A program made the translations under genes and the position numbers. The notes below the pieces were generated by a model. It was not told the origin of the DNA and searched no databases. It saw only the letters and a program-made list of their open reading frames with translations. Of a stretch of DNA of 64,000 bases, positions 49,614 to 58,906 are shown in pieces (position 1 is the first letter of the stretch; every line of letters starts with the position of its first letter). Source of the stretch: an uncultured Bifidobacterium sp. (GTDB taxonomy: Bacteria > Actinomycetota > Actinomycetes > Actinomycetales > Bifidobacteriaceae); the NCBI RefSeq assembly GCF_945269915.1, contig NZ_CALYOY010000006.1:1-64000 (forward strand), in the 5' to 3' direction.

Positions 49614-49624
49614 GGGGGGGGGGG
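49614..49624. repeat. G11 homopolymer tract upstream of upp
   Basis: Eleven consecutive G end 51 bases before the upp start codon. Length changes here could alter promoter geometry for upp. Confidence 0.85.
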
Positions 49625-49662
49625 AGGCTTGCCGTCCGCTACCGGAAGCGCACAGACTGGGC

Positions 49663-49668
49663 TACCCT
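49663..49668 (+). promoter_or_regulatory. Possible -10 element of upp
   Basis: TACCCT lies 7 bases before the upp ATG. AGGAGG also lies one base before the ATG, too close for efficient use, so a leaderless transcript is possible. No good -35 is seen. Confidence 0.3.
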
Positions 49669-49675
49669 AGGAGGT

Positions 49676-50314
49676 ATGGAACTTCATGTACTGGAACACC
49701 CGCTGATTGAACACAAGCTGACCGTACTGCGGGACAAGAACACCCCCTCCAACACCTTCCGTGAGCTGATCAGCGAGCTGGTCATGCTGGAAGCCTACGA
49801 GGCCACCCGCAACCTGGACATCGAGGACCACCCGATCGAGACCCCGGTGGCCCCCATGGTGGGTAAGAAACTCCGCTCCCCCCGCCCCATGGTGGTCCCG
49901 GTCCTGCGTGCCGGACTGGGCATGCTCGACGGCATGACCAGGCTCCTGCCCACGGCCGAGGTGGGTTTTCTGGGGATGAAGCGCGATGAAAGCACCCTGG
50001 ACATCATCACCTACGCCAACCGTCTGCCTGAGGACCTGTCAGGCCGTCAGTGCTTCCTGCTCGACCCCATGCTGGCCACCGGCGGAACCCTGATCGCAGC
50101 CACCAACTATCTGGCCGAGCGCGGCGCCAAGGATGTGACCTCAATCAACATCCTGGCCGCCCCCGAGGGACTGGGCCGCCTCAAAAAGGACATCGACCCG
50201 AACATCAACCTGAAGGTCGTGGTCTGTGCGGTCGACCAGAAGCTCAACGACCAGGCCTATATCGTCCCCGGTCTGGGCGACGCAGGCGACCGTCTCTACG
50301 GCGTCATCGACTGA
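49676..50314 (+). CDS. upp: Uracil phosphoribosyltransferase
   Basis: A 212-aa pyrimidine salvage enzyme converting uracil and PRPP to [36 protein letters not shown] and the PRPP-binding loop [13 protein letters not shown] are diagnostic, and the C-terminal GDAGDRLYG uracil-binding segment is complete. It is a single gene ended by a strong terminator. Confidence 0.97.
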   Translation: MELHVLEHPLIEHKLTVLRDKNTPSNTFRELISELVMLEAYEATRNLDIEDHPIETPVAPMVGKKLRSPRPMVVPVLRAGLGMLDGMTRLLPTAEVGFLGMKRDESTLDIITYANRLPEDLSGRQCFLLDPMLATGGTLIAATNYLAERGAKDVTSINILAAPEGLGRLKKDIDPNINLKVVVCAVDQKLNDQAYIVPGLGDAGDRLYGVID

Positions 50315-50329
50315 TTCGGTTCTTTCTTT

Positions 50330-50368
50330 GGTGGGGGTCGTCACGCATTGACGATTCCCACCGTTTTT
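50330..50368 (+). terminator. Intrinsic terminator of upp
   Basis: GGTGGG and TCGTCA pair with TGACGA and CCCACC around a short loop and are followed by GTTTTT. It is 15 bases after the upp stop codon. Confidence 0.92.
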
Positions 50369-50472
50369 ATAGGTAGGCAGAACGCCGTTCAATCTCCCCT
50401 GCTTCCCGGACTCGCGATGATAGGCTTCACCCTAGGAGTCGAACAGTCACTATTGCCCGGGAGAGGCCTATC

Positions 50473-51870
50473 ATGGTTGAATCAATACAGGTCATCGACG
50501 ACGGCGACAGCATGGCACTACTGGGGGACCTCGAAGCCATCGACGGGTTCCTGCAGTCGCATCATCTGCAATCATTGGCCGAGCCCATCAATCCCCATAC
50601 CGACCGAGGGTACCTATCGGGAATGGTTGCACAGGTCCTTGGCGACAGGGCCATATCCGGCAAATGGGTCAGACAGGATGGGAAGGCCCCCAAAACCCTC
50701 AGCCAATACGACCTCCACCGGGACCAGCGCACGGGCCTGTCCGCAGGTACGGTCCTGGTGAAGGACGGCGGGGAGGCCCAGGCCGGGCAGCGGTTCCTGG
50801 GCGGGGTGGAATCCGCCCTGTCTCCGGTCCTGCTGACCAGCATCGGTGCCCTGATAACCCAGTATGAACTTCAACAGACCATGCAGGCCATGGTGAAGTA
50901 CCTGCAGAGAATCGACAGGCATGTGGACGATATCCTGCGCGCCCAGCGGGACACGGTCCTGACCAACATGGTCGGTGCCAACCTGGTCATCGAAGATGCC
51001 CTGGCCGCGCGCAACCAGATCGGGCACGTTTCGCAGACCACCTGGGACAAGGTGCAGGCCACGTCGTTGGCCATCGCCCAGACGCAGGCTTACGCAATCC
51101 GCCAAATCGATGACATCACCGAGAAGATGGGCGACGGATCAGGGGCCCATGACCCGGGCACCGACATGGGGAATTACCGGGATCAGATCAATGAGTGGCT
51201 GGCCGTCCTGGCCGGATCGCTCCGACTGCAGGATGCCGGCACGATCCTGGAACTGGACCGGGTCGCCCAGGTGGAACCCGATGAACTCGACCAACACCGC
51301 CGGGCGGCGAAGACCTCGCGTGAACACCGTGTCCGCGTCATTTCCGATAATGCCGACCATCTGCTCAAGCAAGTCGATCAGACAGCGGAAAAAGCCAACC
51401 AGGAGGTTCTGCTCCATCCCCAGCAATCGCCGCGCATAGTTGATTACTGCAACCTGATCAAGCAGGACATGGCGGAATTCGGCCAGGGCATCGGACTGGA
51501 CCGGAGCAGCGACCCGCTCATCTCCCGACCCTGGCTGGACGCAGCCCGTGACACGACGTTCCGGATCATGGAAACAAGCAGGGAAGGCATCGACACCGCA
51601 CGCAACATCGGCGGGCAGGTTCTCGGAAAGACCCTGGAAGGCGCAAGCGCCGCCTGGGACCTGAGTGGCCAGGTCCTTGACCGGACCAAGGGAGGTGTCG
51701 ACAATGCCCGCGACCTTGGTGACCAGGCCCTGAACCAGGCCAAGGAACTCAGCGGCAGGATAGCCGATTCGGTCTCCCGCCAGTCATCGGAAATTCTGCA
51801 TACCGTTAATCCGAAAAAGAGAATAACCCACCTCTTCCACCCGGATGGGCACAATCAGGATCCCCAATAG
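50473..51870 (+). CDS. Unknown protein with 18-residue amphipathic repeats
   Basis: A 465-aa protein I do not recognise. It is largely helical: residues 110-340 show heptad-like spacing with QQTMQAMVKYLQRIDRHVDD. Residues 372-425 form three tandem 18-residue repeats of the pattern G-x-x-x-A-x-x-x-G-x-Q-x-L-x-x-x-x-x, followed by a fourth partial unit. A weak hydrophobic stretch (SPVLLTSIGALITQY) lies near residue 120; there is no signal peptide. ATG at 50473 follows GGGAGAGG. It is isolated between upp and a permease. The repeats recall LEA-like or lipid-associating helices, but this is form only. Confidence 0.7.
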   Translation: MVESIQVIDDGDSMALLGDLEAIDGFLQSHHLQSLAEPINPHTDRGYLSGMVAQVLGDRAISGKWVRQDGKAPKTLSQYDLHRDQRTGLSAGTVLVKDGGEAQAGQRFLGGVESALSPVLLTSIGALITQYELQQTMQAMVKYLQRIDRHVDDILRAQRDTVLTNMVGANLVIEDALAARNQIGHVSQTTWDKVQATSLAIAQTQAYAIRQIDDITEKMGDGSGAHDPGTDMGNYRDQINEWLAVLAGSLRLQDAGTILELDRVAQVEPDELDQHRRAAKTSREHRVRVISDNADHLLKQVDQTAEKANQEVLLHPQQSPRIVDYCNLIKQDMAEFGQGIGLDRSSDPLISRPWLDAARDTTFRIMETSREGIDTARNIGGQVLGKTLEGASAAWDLSGQVLDRTKGGVDNARDLGDQALNQAKELSGRIADSVSRQSSEILHTVNPKKRITHLFHPDGHNQDPQ

Positions 51871-52191
51871 CCGACATCCCGGACGGCGCGAATACCATCC
51901 CTCCCGGTTTCCTCCCCGATCTGTTTCCATGTGCCGCCCGAGCGGCCCTGAGCCCCAGCCTTCCAAGAACCAACCCGCGACGGTCTCAGCTGACAGATTT
52001 TCGCCCATCCGGGCATGCCCGGCATCCCCATGCCATATTTCCCGGTGTGATCAGGTACCCTGATTCATCACTGATTCGACCCCGAAAACACCCTGAGGGA
52101 CAGTCCTTCCTGTGCTCGAATGGTGGTATCCGAACAATCGGGATACCCCGATGAGACGGATCCATGGGAATCGGATGGAGGGACTCCTGCT
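51871..52191. other. Intergenic region before the FtsX-type permease
   Basis: It contains a 14-base palindrome CCGGGCATGCCCGG (52009-52022) without a T-run and a second small inverted repeat ATCAGGTACCCTGAT near 52050. I see no gene. The permease frame stays open upstream to 52120, without a ribosome site there. Confidence 0.4.
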
Positions 52192-54252
52192 ATGCAGACG
52201 ACAAGGACGAACAGGGCACCATACCCGAATGCCGGAACCAGAACCGGAACCGTCAAGAGGCCGGATCTGCCTTCTCTGGTACTATCCCTCCTCCATGAGC
52301 ACCGAGCCTCCTACACGGTCATGGTCCTGGCGGTCATTGCCTCATCCGCGCTGACCAGCGCCTGGGTCCAGGTCGCATTGGCCGCGAGAATGGGCGACGG
52401 GATGCCGGACATGCGGACCCTGAGCGTCTTCGACCGCACCATGGCACAGAGCGCACAGGAAGCTGCCAAACAGCTGTCCATCATGGCCGCCTGTGTCTGT
52501 GGGTTCATCTCGATCTTCCTGGTCATCACCTCCGTAGGATTCCTGATTGAACGTCGCCGGCGTGAGTATGCCATGATGCGTCTTTCAGGAGCCTCTCCCA
52601 GGCGGGTGCGACTGATCTGTCTGCTGGAGTTCATCATTCCTTTGGGCCTGGCCGACCTGATCGGCAGCGCGGCAGGCTGCTTCCTGGTTCCCTCCTTCGC
52701 CAAGTCCCTCATCAACTCGGGTCTCGAACAGCTGAGCATGACCGCCCGGCCCCATCCCGAGGGGGTCCTCATCTCCTTCGGTGGCATCCTTCTGGCCTGC
52801 CTGATAGGGGCCTGGTTCGCCGCCAGGAGGATCACATCCATATCTCCCATCGAAGCCATGCAGGCATCAGAGCACCGGGCGGGAGCCAAGCCAATCGGCC
52901 CCTTGCGCCTGGTGATCGCCCTGGCAGGCCTGGCCGGTGGCCTGGTCCTGGTCTTCCACAACTTCCGCGACATGGATGTGGAGAGTCAGATTCTGGCCGC
53001 CACCGGCTGCATGCTTGTCGCCGTCGGCGCTCTGGCCCCCGTCCTGGTATCGGCCTGCAACAATCTGATAGGCATCCCCTTCCAGCTCGTCTCCCACGGT
53101 TCCGGCCTCCTGGCCAGGCAAAGAGCGTACAAGGAAAGCCGCAGTTCCACTGCCATAGCCCTGCCCGTCATCCTGATGCTGGTCATCATGACCGGTATGC
53201 TGAGCATGGCCAGAACGAGCTGGGCCAACTCAACCATCAACCAATACAAGCCGGTCACGGCCGACGTCCTGATCAGTGCAGGAAGCAAACGAACAGGGGA
53301 CCTGGACCGGCGACTTCAGTCTTCATCGGACATCGAATCCGCCGTCACCTACAGCAAGGATGTCTGGAAGGCGGAAGAAGACAGAACCAGCGCGGACGAC
53401 GATGAGGAGGCAACGGACAACCTTCCCGCCATCACGACCATGCACATCAGCAAGGCCGGCAATGCCACCGACGAACTCAGCCCCATCTTCGTCAAGGGGT
53501 CCGCCGATGACCTGGGTCCTGGCAGGATTGCCGTCACCCCGGATTGGTCCTTGTACCACAGCAAGCGGGACCCCTTGGGGCACAAGCTGGTCCTGGTCGA
53601 CAAGAACAACCGACGCCATACCGTAACCATCACCGCCGTAGTTGACATGACCCACACAGGGAGGACGGAGCAATACCTGAGTACGGATACCGATCTGATC
53701 GATCTGGCACCCGACCCCAGGGGGCTGACCACCCTGGTCAAGGCCGCACCGGGAGTCCAGACGGACGACCTGGTCGGTCGGCTCAACGGTTCATGGGACC
53801 ACAGGGACATCAAGGCGCGCACCAGGAAAGAGCACATCAGGTATGACATAGGCAGGTCCCAGGAAGTGCAACGGGCCCTGCCCAAGATGGTGGGTGGAGC
53901 CGTCATCCTCACATCCATCTTCCTGGTCCAGTCCTGTGCCATCGCCGTCAGCGAGCACCGTCAGGAAAATCGCAGGATGCATGCCGCCGGTGTTGTACGT
54001 GGAACATCGGTCCGCGCCTCCGTCTGGGAATCGATGATTGACACCCTCTCGGCCACCCTCCTTTCGGCCCTGGCCATGGTGGGCGTGCTGGCAATCATCT
54101 TCAGGGCCTTGTCGAAGCAGGTCGACATGGACATGGTGCCACTGCCATACGATTACTTCCTCATCATGGCCCTGTGCGCGTTGGTCCTGGCCGCCCTGGT
54201 CTCCGGTGTCTACGGCTGGTTCAGTTCCCGGGCAGATAGGACTCGAAGATGA
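52192..54252 (+). CDS. FtsX-type ABC transporter permease
   Basis: A 686-aa membrane protein with FtsX architecture. Early and late hydrophobic segments (TVMVLAVIASSALTS, AACVCGFISIFLVITSVGFL, MVGGAVILTSIFLVQSC) frame a large extracellular domain between about residues 380 and 580. The coupling region IERRRREYAMMRLSGASPRRV is characteristic. ATG at 52192 has GGAGGG nine bases upstream. No ATP-binding gene lies beside it, unlike most such permeases, so the partner ATPase must be elsewhere. Its 3' end overlaps the converging GDPD gene by 32 bases. Confidence 0.82.
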   Translation: MQTTRTNRAPYPNAGTRTGTVKRPDLPSLVLSLLHEHRASYTVMVLAVIASSALTSAWVQVALAARMGDGMPDMRTLSVFDRTMAQSAQEAAKQLSIMAACVCGFISIFLVITSVGFLIERRRREYAMMRLSGASPRRVRLICLLEFIIPLGLADLIGSAAGCFLVPSFAKSLINSGLEQLSMTARPHPEGVLISFGGILLACLIGAWFAARRITSISPIEAMQASEHRAGAKPIGPLRLVIALAGLAGGLVLVFHNFRDMDVESQILAATGCMLVAVGALAPVLVSACNNLIGIPFQLVSHGSGLLARQRAYKESRSSTAIALPVILMLVIMTGMLSMARTSWANSTINQYKPVTADVLISAGSKRTGDLDRRLQSSSDIESAVTYSKDVWKAEEDRTSADDDEEATDNLPAITTMHISKAGNATDELSPIFVKGSADDLGPGRIAVTPDWSLYHSKRDPLGHKLVLVDKNNRRHTVTITAVVDMTHTGRTEQYLSTDTDLIDLAPDPRGLTTLVKAAPGVQTDDLVGRLNGSWDHRDIKARTRKEHIRYDIGRSQEVQRALPKMVGGAVILTSIFLVQSCAIAVSEHRQENRRMHAAGVVRGTSVRASVWESMIDTLSATLLSALAMVGVLAIIFRALSKQVDMDMVPLPYDYFLIMALCALVLAALVSGVYGWFSSRADRTRR

Positions 54253-55312
54253 TGCCGTCGAAATCCGGGCCGACGGCCTGCTGGGCCTGTTCGGAACGAA
54301 TGGTCCAGGCGATTGGGACCCCGCCCAGGAACCGGTAGAGGCGCATGGGCACAGAGTGTCCACCATGCCACTCGCAGGCCACGAAGTCCGGCCGCCCCAG
54401 CCAATTGAAGAGGAGGGAGCCGGCCATCCACCGCAGGGCAGAATCGAAGGAGTTCACCCGACCGTGGTATGGGGCCACCAACTGCCCTCGGGTCACCTCG
54501 GGCCGGTGGGCCCGATACCAGGCAAGCGCCAGGACATTGAAGGATTCGATGACATAGTCACCCCGATAGGCGGAAAGGATGTCATCTGTCTTGCTCATGA
54601 GCTCCCTGTCCAATCCGCCGTTCATTTTGATCTCGACGACCAGGGGCACCCGGCCATCCACCAGGGCAAGCACCTCGGTCAGGAGAGGTACGTGCGGGGC
54701 CTCGGGACCCCCGACCTCCCCGCCTCCCGTCTGTCTGCCTCGACCTCCGACATGATCGGCATGCATCGGGCTCCTGTCATCGGGGCCATCCATCACGCCT
54801 TCCCCGGTGTAGAGGGGAATCTGCTGCAATTGTGCATAGGTCAGGTCGGCCACGGCACGATTGACACCCGCCACCCTTCGCAGGTCCCCGTCATGGATGA
54901 CCACCACCTGGCCGTCACGGCTGAGGTGCACATCCAGCTCGATGCCATAGCCTGCCTTACACGCGGCCTCGAAGGCAGGCAGGGAGTTCTCCGGAGCCAC
55001 AACCCTGGCGACCCCCTCCGGCCTCCCCGGTGATGCATGCCTGCCCGCCGGTCTTGCCGATTCGACATGCAGACACTCATGGACCCGGTTCAGATACGCC
55101 GTCCGCCCGGGACTGGGCTCGTTCAAGTCCATGCCAGACCCGGCATCGTGCAATCCCCTGTGAGCATATGGACGGAAGGACAGGCCCTGCGTCCGTCTCC
55201 TGCCAGTGACCACCGAAAGCCCCGGTGCCAGGGCCCAGCACCATGCCCCCAGGGCCCCGAGCCCCAAACCCAGTGCGACCTTGCCGACCGAATGTTCCTT
55301 GGACCTCATCAT
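54221..55312 (-). CDS. Glycerophosphodiester phosphodiesterase
   Basis: A 363-aa enzyme that releases glycerol 3-phosphate from glycerophosphodiesters. Active residues are His51 and Arg52 in AHRGLHD, the pair E125/D127 in GIELDVHLS and His140 in VVIHDGD. An N-terminal hydrophobic segment (VALGLGLGALGAWCWALAPG) anchors it to the membrane. Two insertions are odd: about 40 extra residues after AHRGLHD and a Gly/Arg-rich stretch at residues 175-205. The frame is intact. It converges with and overlaps the permease gene. Confidence 0.88.
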   Translation of the reverse strand: MMRSKEHSVGKVALGLGLGALGAWCWALAPGLSVVTGRRRTQGLSFRPYAHRGLHDAGSGMDLNEPSPGRTAYLNRVHECLHVESARPAGRHASPGRPEGVARVVAPENSLPAFEAACKAGYGIELDVHLSRDGQVVVIHDGDLRRVAGVNRAVADLTYAQLQQIPLYTGEGVMDGPDDRSPMHADHVGGRGRQTGGGEVGGPEAPHVPLLTEVLALVDGRVPLVVEIKMNGGLDRELMSKTDDILSAYRGDYVIESFNVLALAWYRAHRPEVTRGQLVAPYHGRVNSFDSALRWMAGSLLFNWLGRPDFVACEWHGGHSVPMRLYRFLGGVPIAWTIRSEQAQQAVGPDFDGIIFESYLPGN

Positions 55313-55478
55313 CGCCTCCCGCCGTCAGGTATGTCATCATCCACGCTAGCATCACGGAAATGTAATCCGGGTTTGTCAATTTGACTTCGAGTGGCTTCAA
55401 AGACATATGGTGGATGAGAGGGCAAAAGCGGTTCACCTATCCGCTCCGGCCCACCGGTATCAGAGAAGAGGCCAGACC

Positions 55479-56339
55479 TTGCACGAGACTCAATCCACAT
55501 CAATCCCGACCGTCACACTCAACAACGGTGTTCTCATGCCCATGGAGGGCTTCGGCGTCTACCAGATCGCCGACCACGACGAGTGTCGGCGTTCCGTCAT
55601 GGATGCCCTGGAGACAGGCTACCGGGCCATTGACACAGCCCAGGCCTATGGGAACGAGGAGGCCGTCGGAGCCGCCCTGGCCCAGACCGGTATCGACCGT
55701 GACCAGGTCTTCCTGACCACCAAGGTCTGGATCACCAACTACGGATACGACCGGACCCGGGCCTCGGTCGAGGAGTCCATGAAGAAGCTGGGCACGGACC
55801 ATCTGGACCTGGTCCTCCTGCACCAGCCCTTCAACGACTACTACGGGGCCTGGCACGCCCTGGAGGACCTGTACGACCAGGGGGCCCTGAGGGCCATCGG
55901 CGTCTCGAACTTCTACGCCGACCGGTATGTGGACCTGGTCAAGTTCAACCGGATCGTCCCGGCAGTCAACCAGCTGGAGACCCATGTCTTTTATCAACGA
56001 CCGCTCGAACGCACCTATATGGACAGGTACGGCACGAAAATCGAATCCTGGGGGCCCTTCGCCGAGGGGCGTCAGGGGATGTTCACCAACCCGACCCTGA
56101 CTGAAATCGGGAAGGCGCACGGCCGGACCACTGCCCAGATCGCCCTGCGCTTTTTGGTCCAGGACGGGGTGATCGTCATCCCCAAGTCCACCCATCGCGA
56201 GCGCATGAAGGAGAACCTGGACATCTGGGACTTCGAACTGACCCAGGAGGAGATGGACCGGTTGCGGGCCATGGACACCGGCAAATCGGCCTTCATGGAC
56301 CATGAGGACCCAGCCGTGGTGGAGCGCTTCGGCAACTGA
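55479..56339 (+). CDS. Aldo/keto reductase
   Basis: A 286-aa NADPH-dependent oxidoreductase of the AKR superfamily. The catalytic tetrad is visible: Asp in YRAIDTAQAYGNE, Tyr in the same segment, Lys in TTKVWI and His in LVLLHQPFND. The IPKSTHRERMKEN cofactor motif lies near the end. It resembles 2,5-diketogluconate/methylglyoxal reductases; substrate unknown. I use the TTG at 55479, seven bases after AGAGG; the frame upstream to 55407 looks non-coding. Confidence 0.88.
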   Translation: MHETQSTSIPTVTLNNGVLMPMEGFGVYQIADHDECRRSVMDALETGYRAIDTAQAYGNEEAVGAALAQTGIDRDQVFLTTKVWITNYGYDRTRASVEESMKKLGTDHLDLVLLHQPFNDYYGAWHALEDLYDQGALRAIGVSNFYADRYVDLVKFNRIVPAVNQLETHVFYQRPLERTYMDRYGTKIESWGPFAEGRQGMFTNPTLTEIGKAHGRTTAQIALRFLVQDGVIVIPKSTHRERMKENLDIWDFELTQEEMDRLRAMDTGKSAFMDHEDPAVVERFGN

Positions 56340-56357
56340 GAGTTTCCCGGGCCCCGG

Positions 56358-58064
56358 CTAGGCGCCACCGTGCTGTCTGCGCTTGAGCGCCCGGTGCTTG
56401 ACCAGGATGTCCAATACGATCCATGCCGAAAGGATGAAAGCCACGACGTATCCCAGCATGCTGACCACAGGAATGCCGAAGATGACCGGCTTGATCCGGG
56501 CAAAGTAGACGATTGAGGAACCTACGTAGAGGCCGACGACGATCAGGGCCATGGTCAGCCTGTTGACCATGTCAGCCAACTGCTGCAGGGGCTCTTCGGA
56601 GCCCACAAGCTGCACATTGGCGCGAAGCTGGCCCCGGGTCAGCATCCGTGCTGCGGTCCGAGACTCGGCCATGGCATCAAGCAGGCCATGCAGGGCCAAA
56701 TCACCCTGGGAACCCAGTTTCTCGACGTTCTCCTTGACCCTGGCCCCGACCTCCTGGCTGGAGGCCACATGGTCGGCAATGATCTGGACGATGTTGGCTT
56801 CTGGTATGAACTCATCCAGGAGCCCTTCCAGAGTGACCAGGCAGCGCGCCACCATGGTGACGGAACCAGGCACCTTGATACCATGCCGGGCGGCCAACTG
56901 CATGACGGTGTTGACGTACTCGGCCAGGTCAAGGTCGGCCAGGTCAAGCTTCCCATAGCGCTGGACCACGGCATCCAGGTCGGCGAGCAGATAGGGATAA
57001 TCCTCCGCCCTGGACTCCCCGGTCCCGGCGAACCGAAGGAGCCCCTGGGCCAGGGCGGGCGAATCCTCACGGCCTACCGCGAAAATCATGTCCTTGAGGG
57101 CCGCCCGGGTTACCTTGTCGAGTCGCCCCACCATGCCCAGGTCAATCAGGACGATCTGGCCGTCGCGAATGATGATGTTGCCGGGGTGCGGATCGGCATG
57201 GAAGAACCCACGATCCATGATCTGCGTGGCGTAGTTGTCAACCAGCTTGGTGCCGACCTCGTTCAGGTCATACCCCTGGGCCGCCAGCCGACCGGGGTGG
57301 GAGAGGGAGATGCCGTCGATATACTCCATGACCACCACATGCCTGGTGCAGAAGTCCGGGTAGGGGCGGGGACAGTCGATGTAGGCATAGGGGGCGCAGA
57401 AATCCTTGAACTCGGACAGGTTGCCGGCCTCCTGCAGGAAGTCGATCTCGGACTGGAAGGTCTCCCAGAGCTCCTCGACCACCCCTCGGATATCGACCAC
57501 CTGGGTGCTACGGACGAACCTGGATGCCCACTTGACCACGCTGCGCATGATATCGATGTCCTGGATCATGGTCTCCCGGATGCCGGGGCGTTGGACCTTG
57601 ACGGCCACATCCTCACCGGTGACCAACCGGGCCCGATGCACCTGGGCCAGGGATGCCGAACCCAACGGGGTGGGGTCAATTGATGCGAAAATCCGGTCCA
57701 GGGGACGGTCGTACTCTACGGCCAGGGTCTGCATGACCACGGAATACGGGATGGGATCGGCATCGGCCCGCAGTTTGGAGAGCTCCTGGCAGAAGGCTTC
57801 GGGAAGGATCTCGGAACGCATGGAAAGGATCTGCCCCACCTTGACGAAAGTCGGTCCCAGGGCCTCGAACATGAGACGCATGGTGACAGGGGTCAGGCCA
57901 TGAACGATATCGAACCGGTTGGCGATGCGGATGATCTGGGCCAGCCTTCTGGCCCTGCCCCGCCGCCGACGGAACCGTCCCGAGGGATTCTCGTCCTCGT
58001 CCCGTCCGACCCCGAACAGGCCGATGGTCTGCACCTGCCCCTCATGCCGATCCGTGGCATCCAT
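56358..58064 (-). CDS. UbiB/ABC1-family atypical kinase
   Basis: A 568-aa protein with the UbiB signature KVGQILSMRSEILP, the alanine-rich loop LGSASLAQVHRA, VAVKVQRPG, and the catalytic FHADPHPGNI and LIDLGMVG motifs. Two hydrophobic helices lie at the C-terminus (ALIVVGLYVGSSIVYFA and the next segment). Such proteins support isoprenoid-lipid metabolism in other bacteria; bifidobacteria lack ubiquinone, so the role is unknown. It follows a phasin-like gene on the same strand by 96 bases. Confidence 0.88.
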   Translation of the reverse strand: MDATDRHEGQVQTIGLFGVGRDEDENPSGRFRRRRGRARRLAQIIRIANRFDIVHGLTPVTMRLMFEALGPTFVKVGQILSMRSEILPEAFCQELSKLRADADPIPYSVVMQTLAVEYDRPLDRIFASIDPTPLGSASLAQVHRARLVTGEDVAVKVQRPGIRETMIQDIDIMRSVVKWASRFVRSTQVVDIRGVVEELWETFQSEIDFLQEAGNLSEFKDFCAPYAYIDCPRPYPDFCTRHVVVMEYIDGISLSHPGRLAAQGYDLNEVGTKLVDNYATQIMDRGFFHADPHPGNIIIRDGQIVLIDLGMVGRLDKVTRAALKDMIFAVGREDSPALAQGLLRFAGTGESRAEDYPYLLADLDAVVQRYGKLDLADLDLAEYVNTVMQLAARHGIKVPGSVTMVARCLVTLEGLLDEFIPEANIVQIIADHVASSQEVGARVKENVEKLGSQGDLALHGLLDAMAESRTAARMLTRGQLRANVQLVGSEEPLQQLADMVNRLTMALIVVGLYVGSSIVYFARIKPVIFGIPVVSMLGYVVAFILSAWIVLDILVKHRALKRRQHGGA

Positions 58065-58160
58065 AACCGTGCGCTCACCTTCCTGAAACCTTGCGGACGA
58101 AGGCCGGACCGGCCCAGAACCGGTCCGACGGCCCGCCCGCAATCTTGAGTCCCCGATTTT

Positions 58161-58559
58161 TCAGGCCTCGGGCCCTTTGACGGGGTCTGCTGAGGTGATT
58201 GGAATGTCGCCATCCCGGGGATCCGGCAGGGGGACATGGGGCTCCTGACGGGCCAGGGGACCCTCCCCTCCGGCCAGAGGTCCCTGACCCGGCTTCGTCC
58301 CAGACCCATGGGCGTCCTGGCCCGGTGTCGGTACCGGTCCCGGCGCGGATGACTGCGAGGCGGTCCTGGGACCTGCCCCCTGACCCTGTCTGTTGCGCTT
58401 GAGTTCCGTATTGAGAATCTTCCCCTGCTCGACGGTCAGCTCGCCCTTTTTGACCAGGTTGTCGACTATCTCCTGACCCTTCTCGACCCCCGTGGCCAGA
58501 GCACCAATGCCGGCCAGGAGAACCTTGTGCAATCCATCACCAATATCGAAATCCGCCAT
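58161..58559 (-). CDS. Phasin-like / PHA-granule-associated-like small protein
   Basis: A 132-aa protein. Residues 1-55 (FDIGDGLHKVLLAGIGALAT, then EKGQEIVDNLVKKGELTVEQG) match the helical domain seen in phasin-like, UbiB-associated proteins. The remainder is Pro/Gly-rich and disordered. GGGAGG precedes the ATG at 58559. Co-orientation with UbiB suggests a joint function at the membrane or lipid surface. Confidence 0.7.
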   Translation of the reverse strand: MADFDIGDGLHKVLLAGIGALATGVEKGQEIVDNLVKKGELTVEQGKILNTELKRNRQGQGAGPRTASQSSAPGPVPTPGQDAHGSGTKPGQGPLAGGEGPLARQEPHVPLPDPRDGDIPITSADPVKGPEA

Positions 58560-58906
58560 GATATGCCTCCCAGCACTCATATGCCCGCGGAAATCCGGGG
58601 GCACTCTTGCGGCAGTGGAATGCCGATGGATCGATTCGAACCACAACGGACCCCACCACTCTTCCAGTCTACAGTGATGGCGGTTGCAGAGAGAACTTGA
58701 CGCCGCCCGGAACAACCTTCGGAAAGCCGCCTCCGAACAGTCTTCACCATGTTTGGCGTACACGCGGTACAGACCAACCGGCAGCGTCCCGCCTATACCA
58801 CCGGAGCACGGTCCGAGCATGCCGCAATCCAGCCATCGTCACCCGACCGGGCTCATTGCCTTGGCTCACGGTGACGACCACCGGATCAGGGCAAATCCCG
58901 TCTTGG

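Larger units (their letters stand above)
49105..49675. other. Long non-coding region upstream of upp
   Basis: No protein gene is supported. It holds the candidate structured RNA at 49223-49313 and the G11 tract at 49614-49624. The rest shows nothing recognisable. Confidence 0.5.

Noticed and set aside
52009-52022. Terminator from the palindrome CCGGGCATGCCCGG
   Set aside because: It has no real loop and no T-run; at most a protein-binding site or chance.
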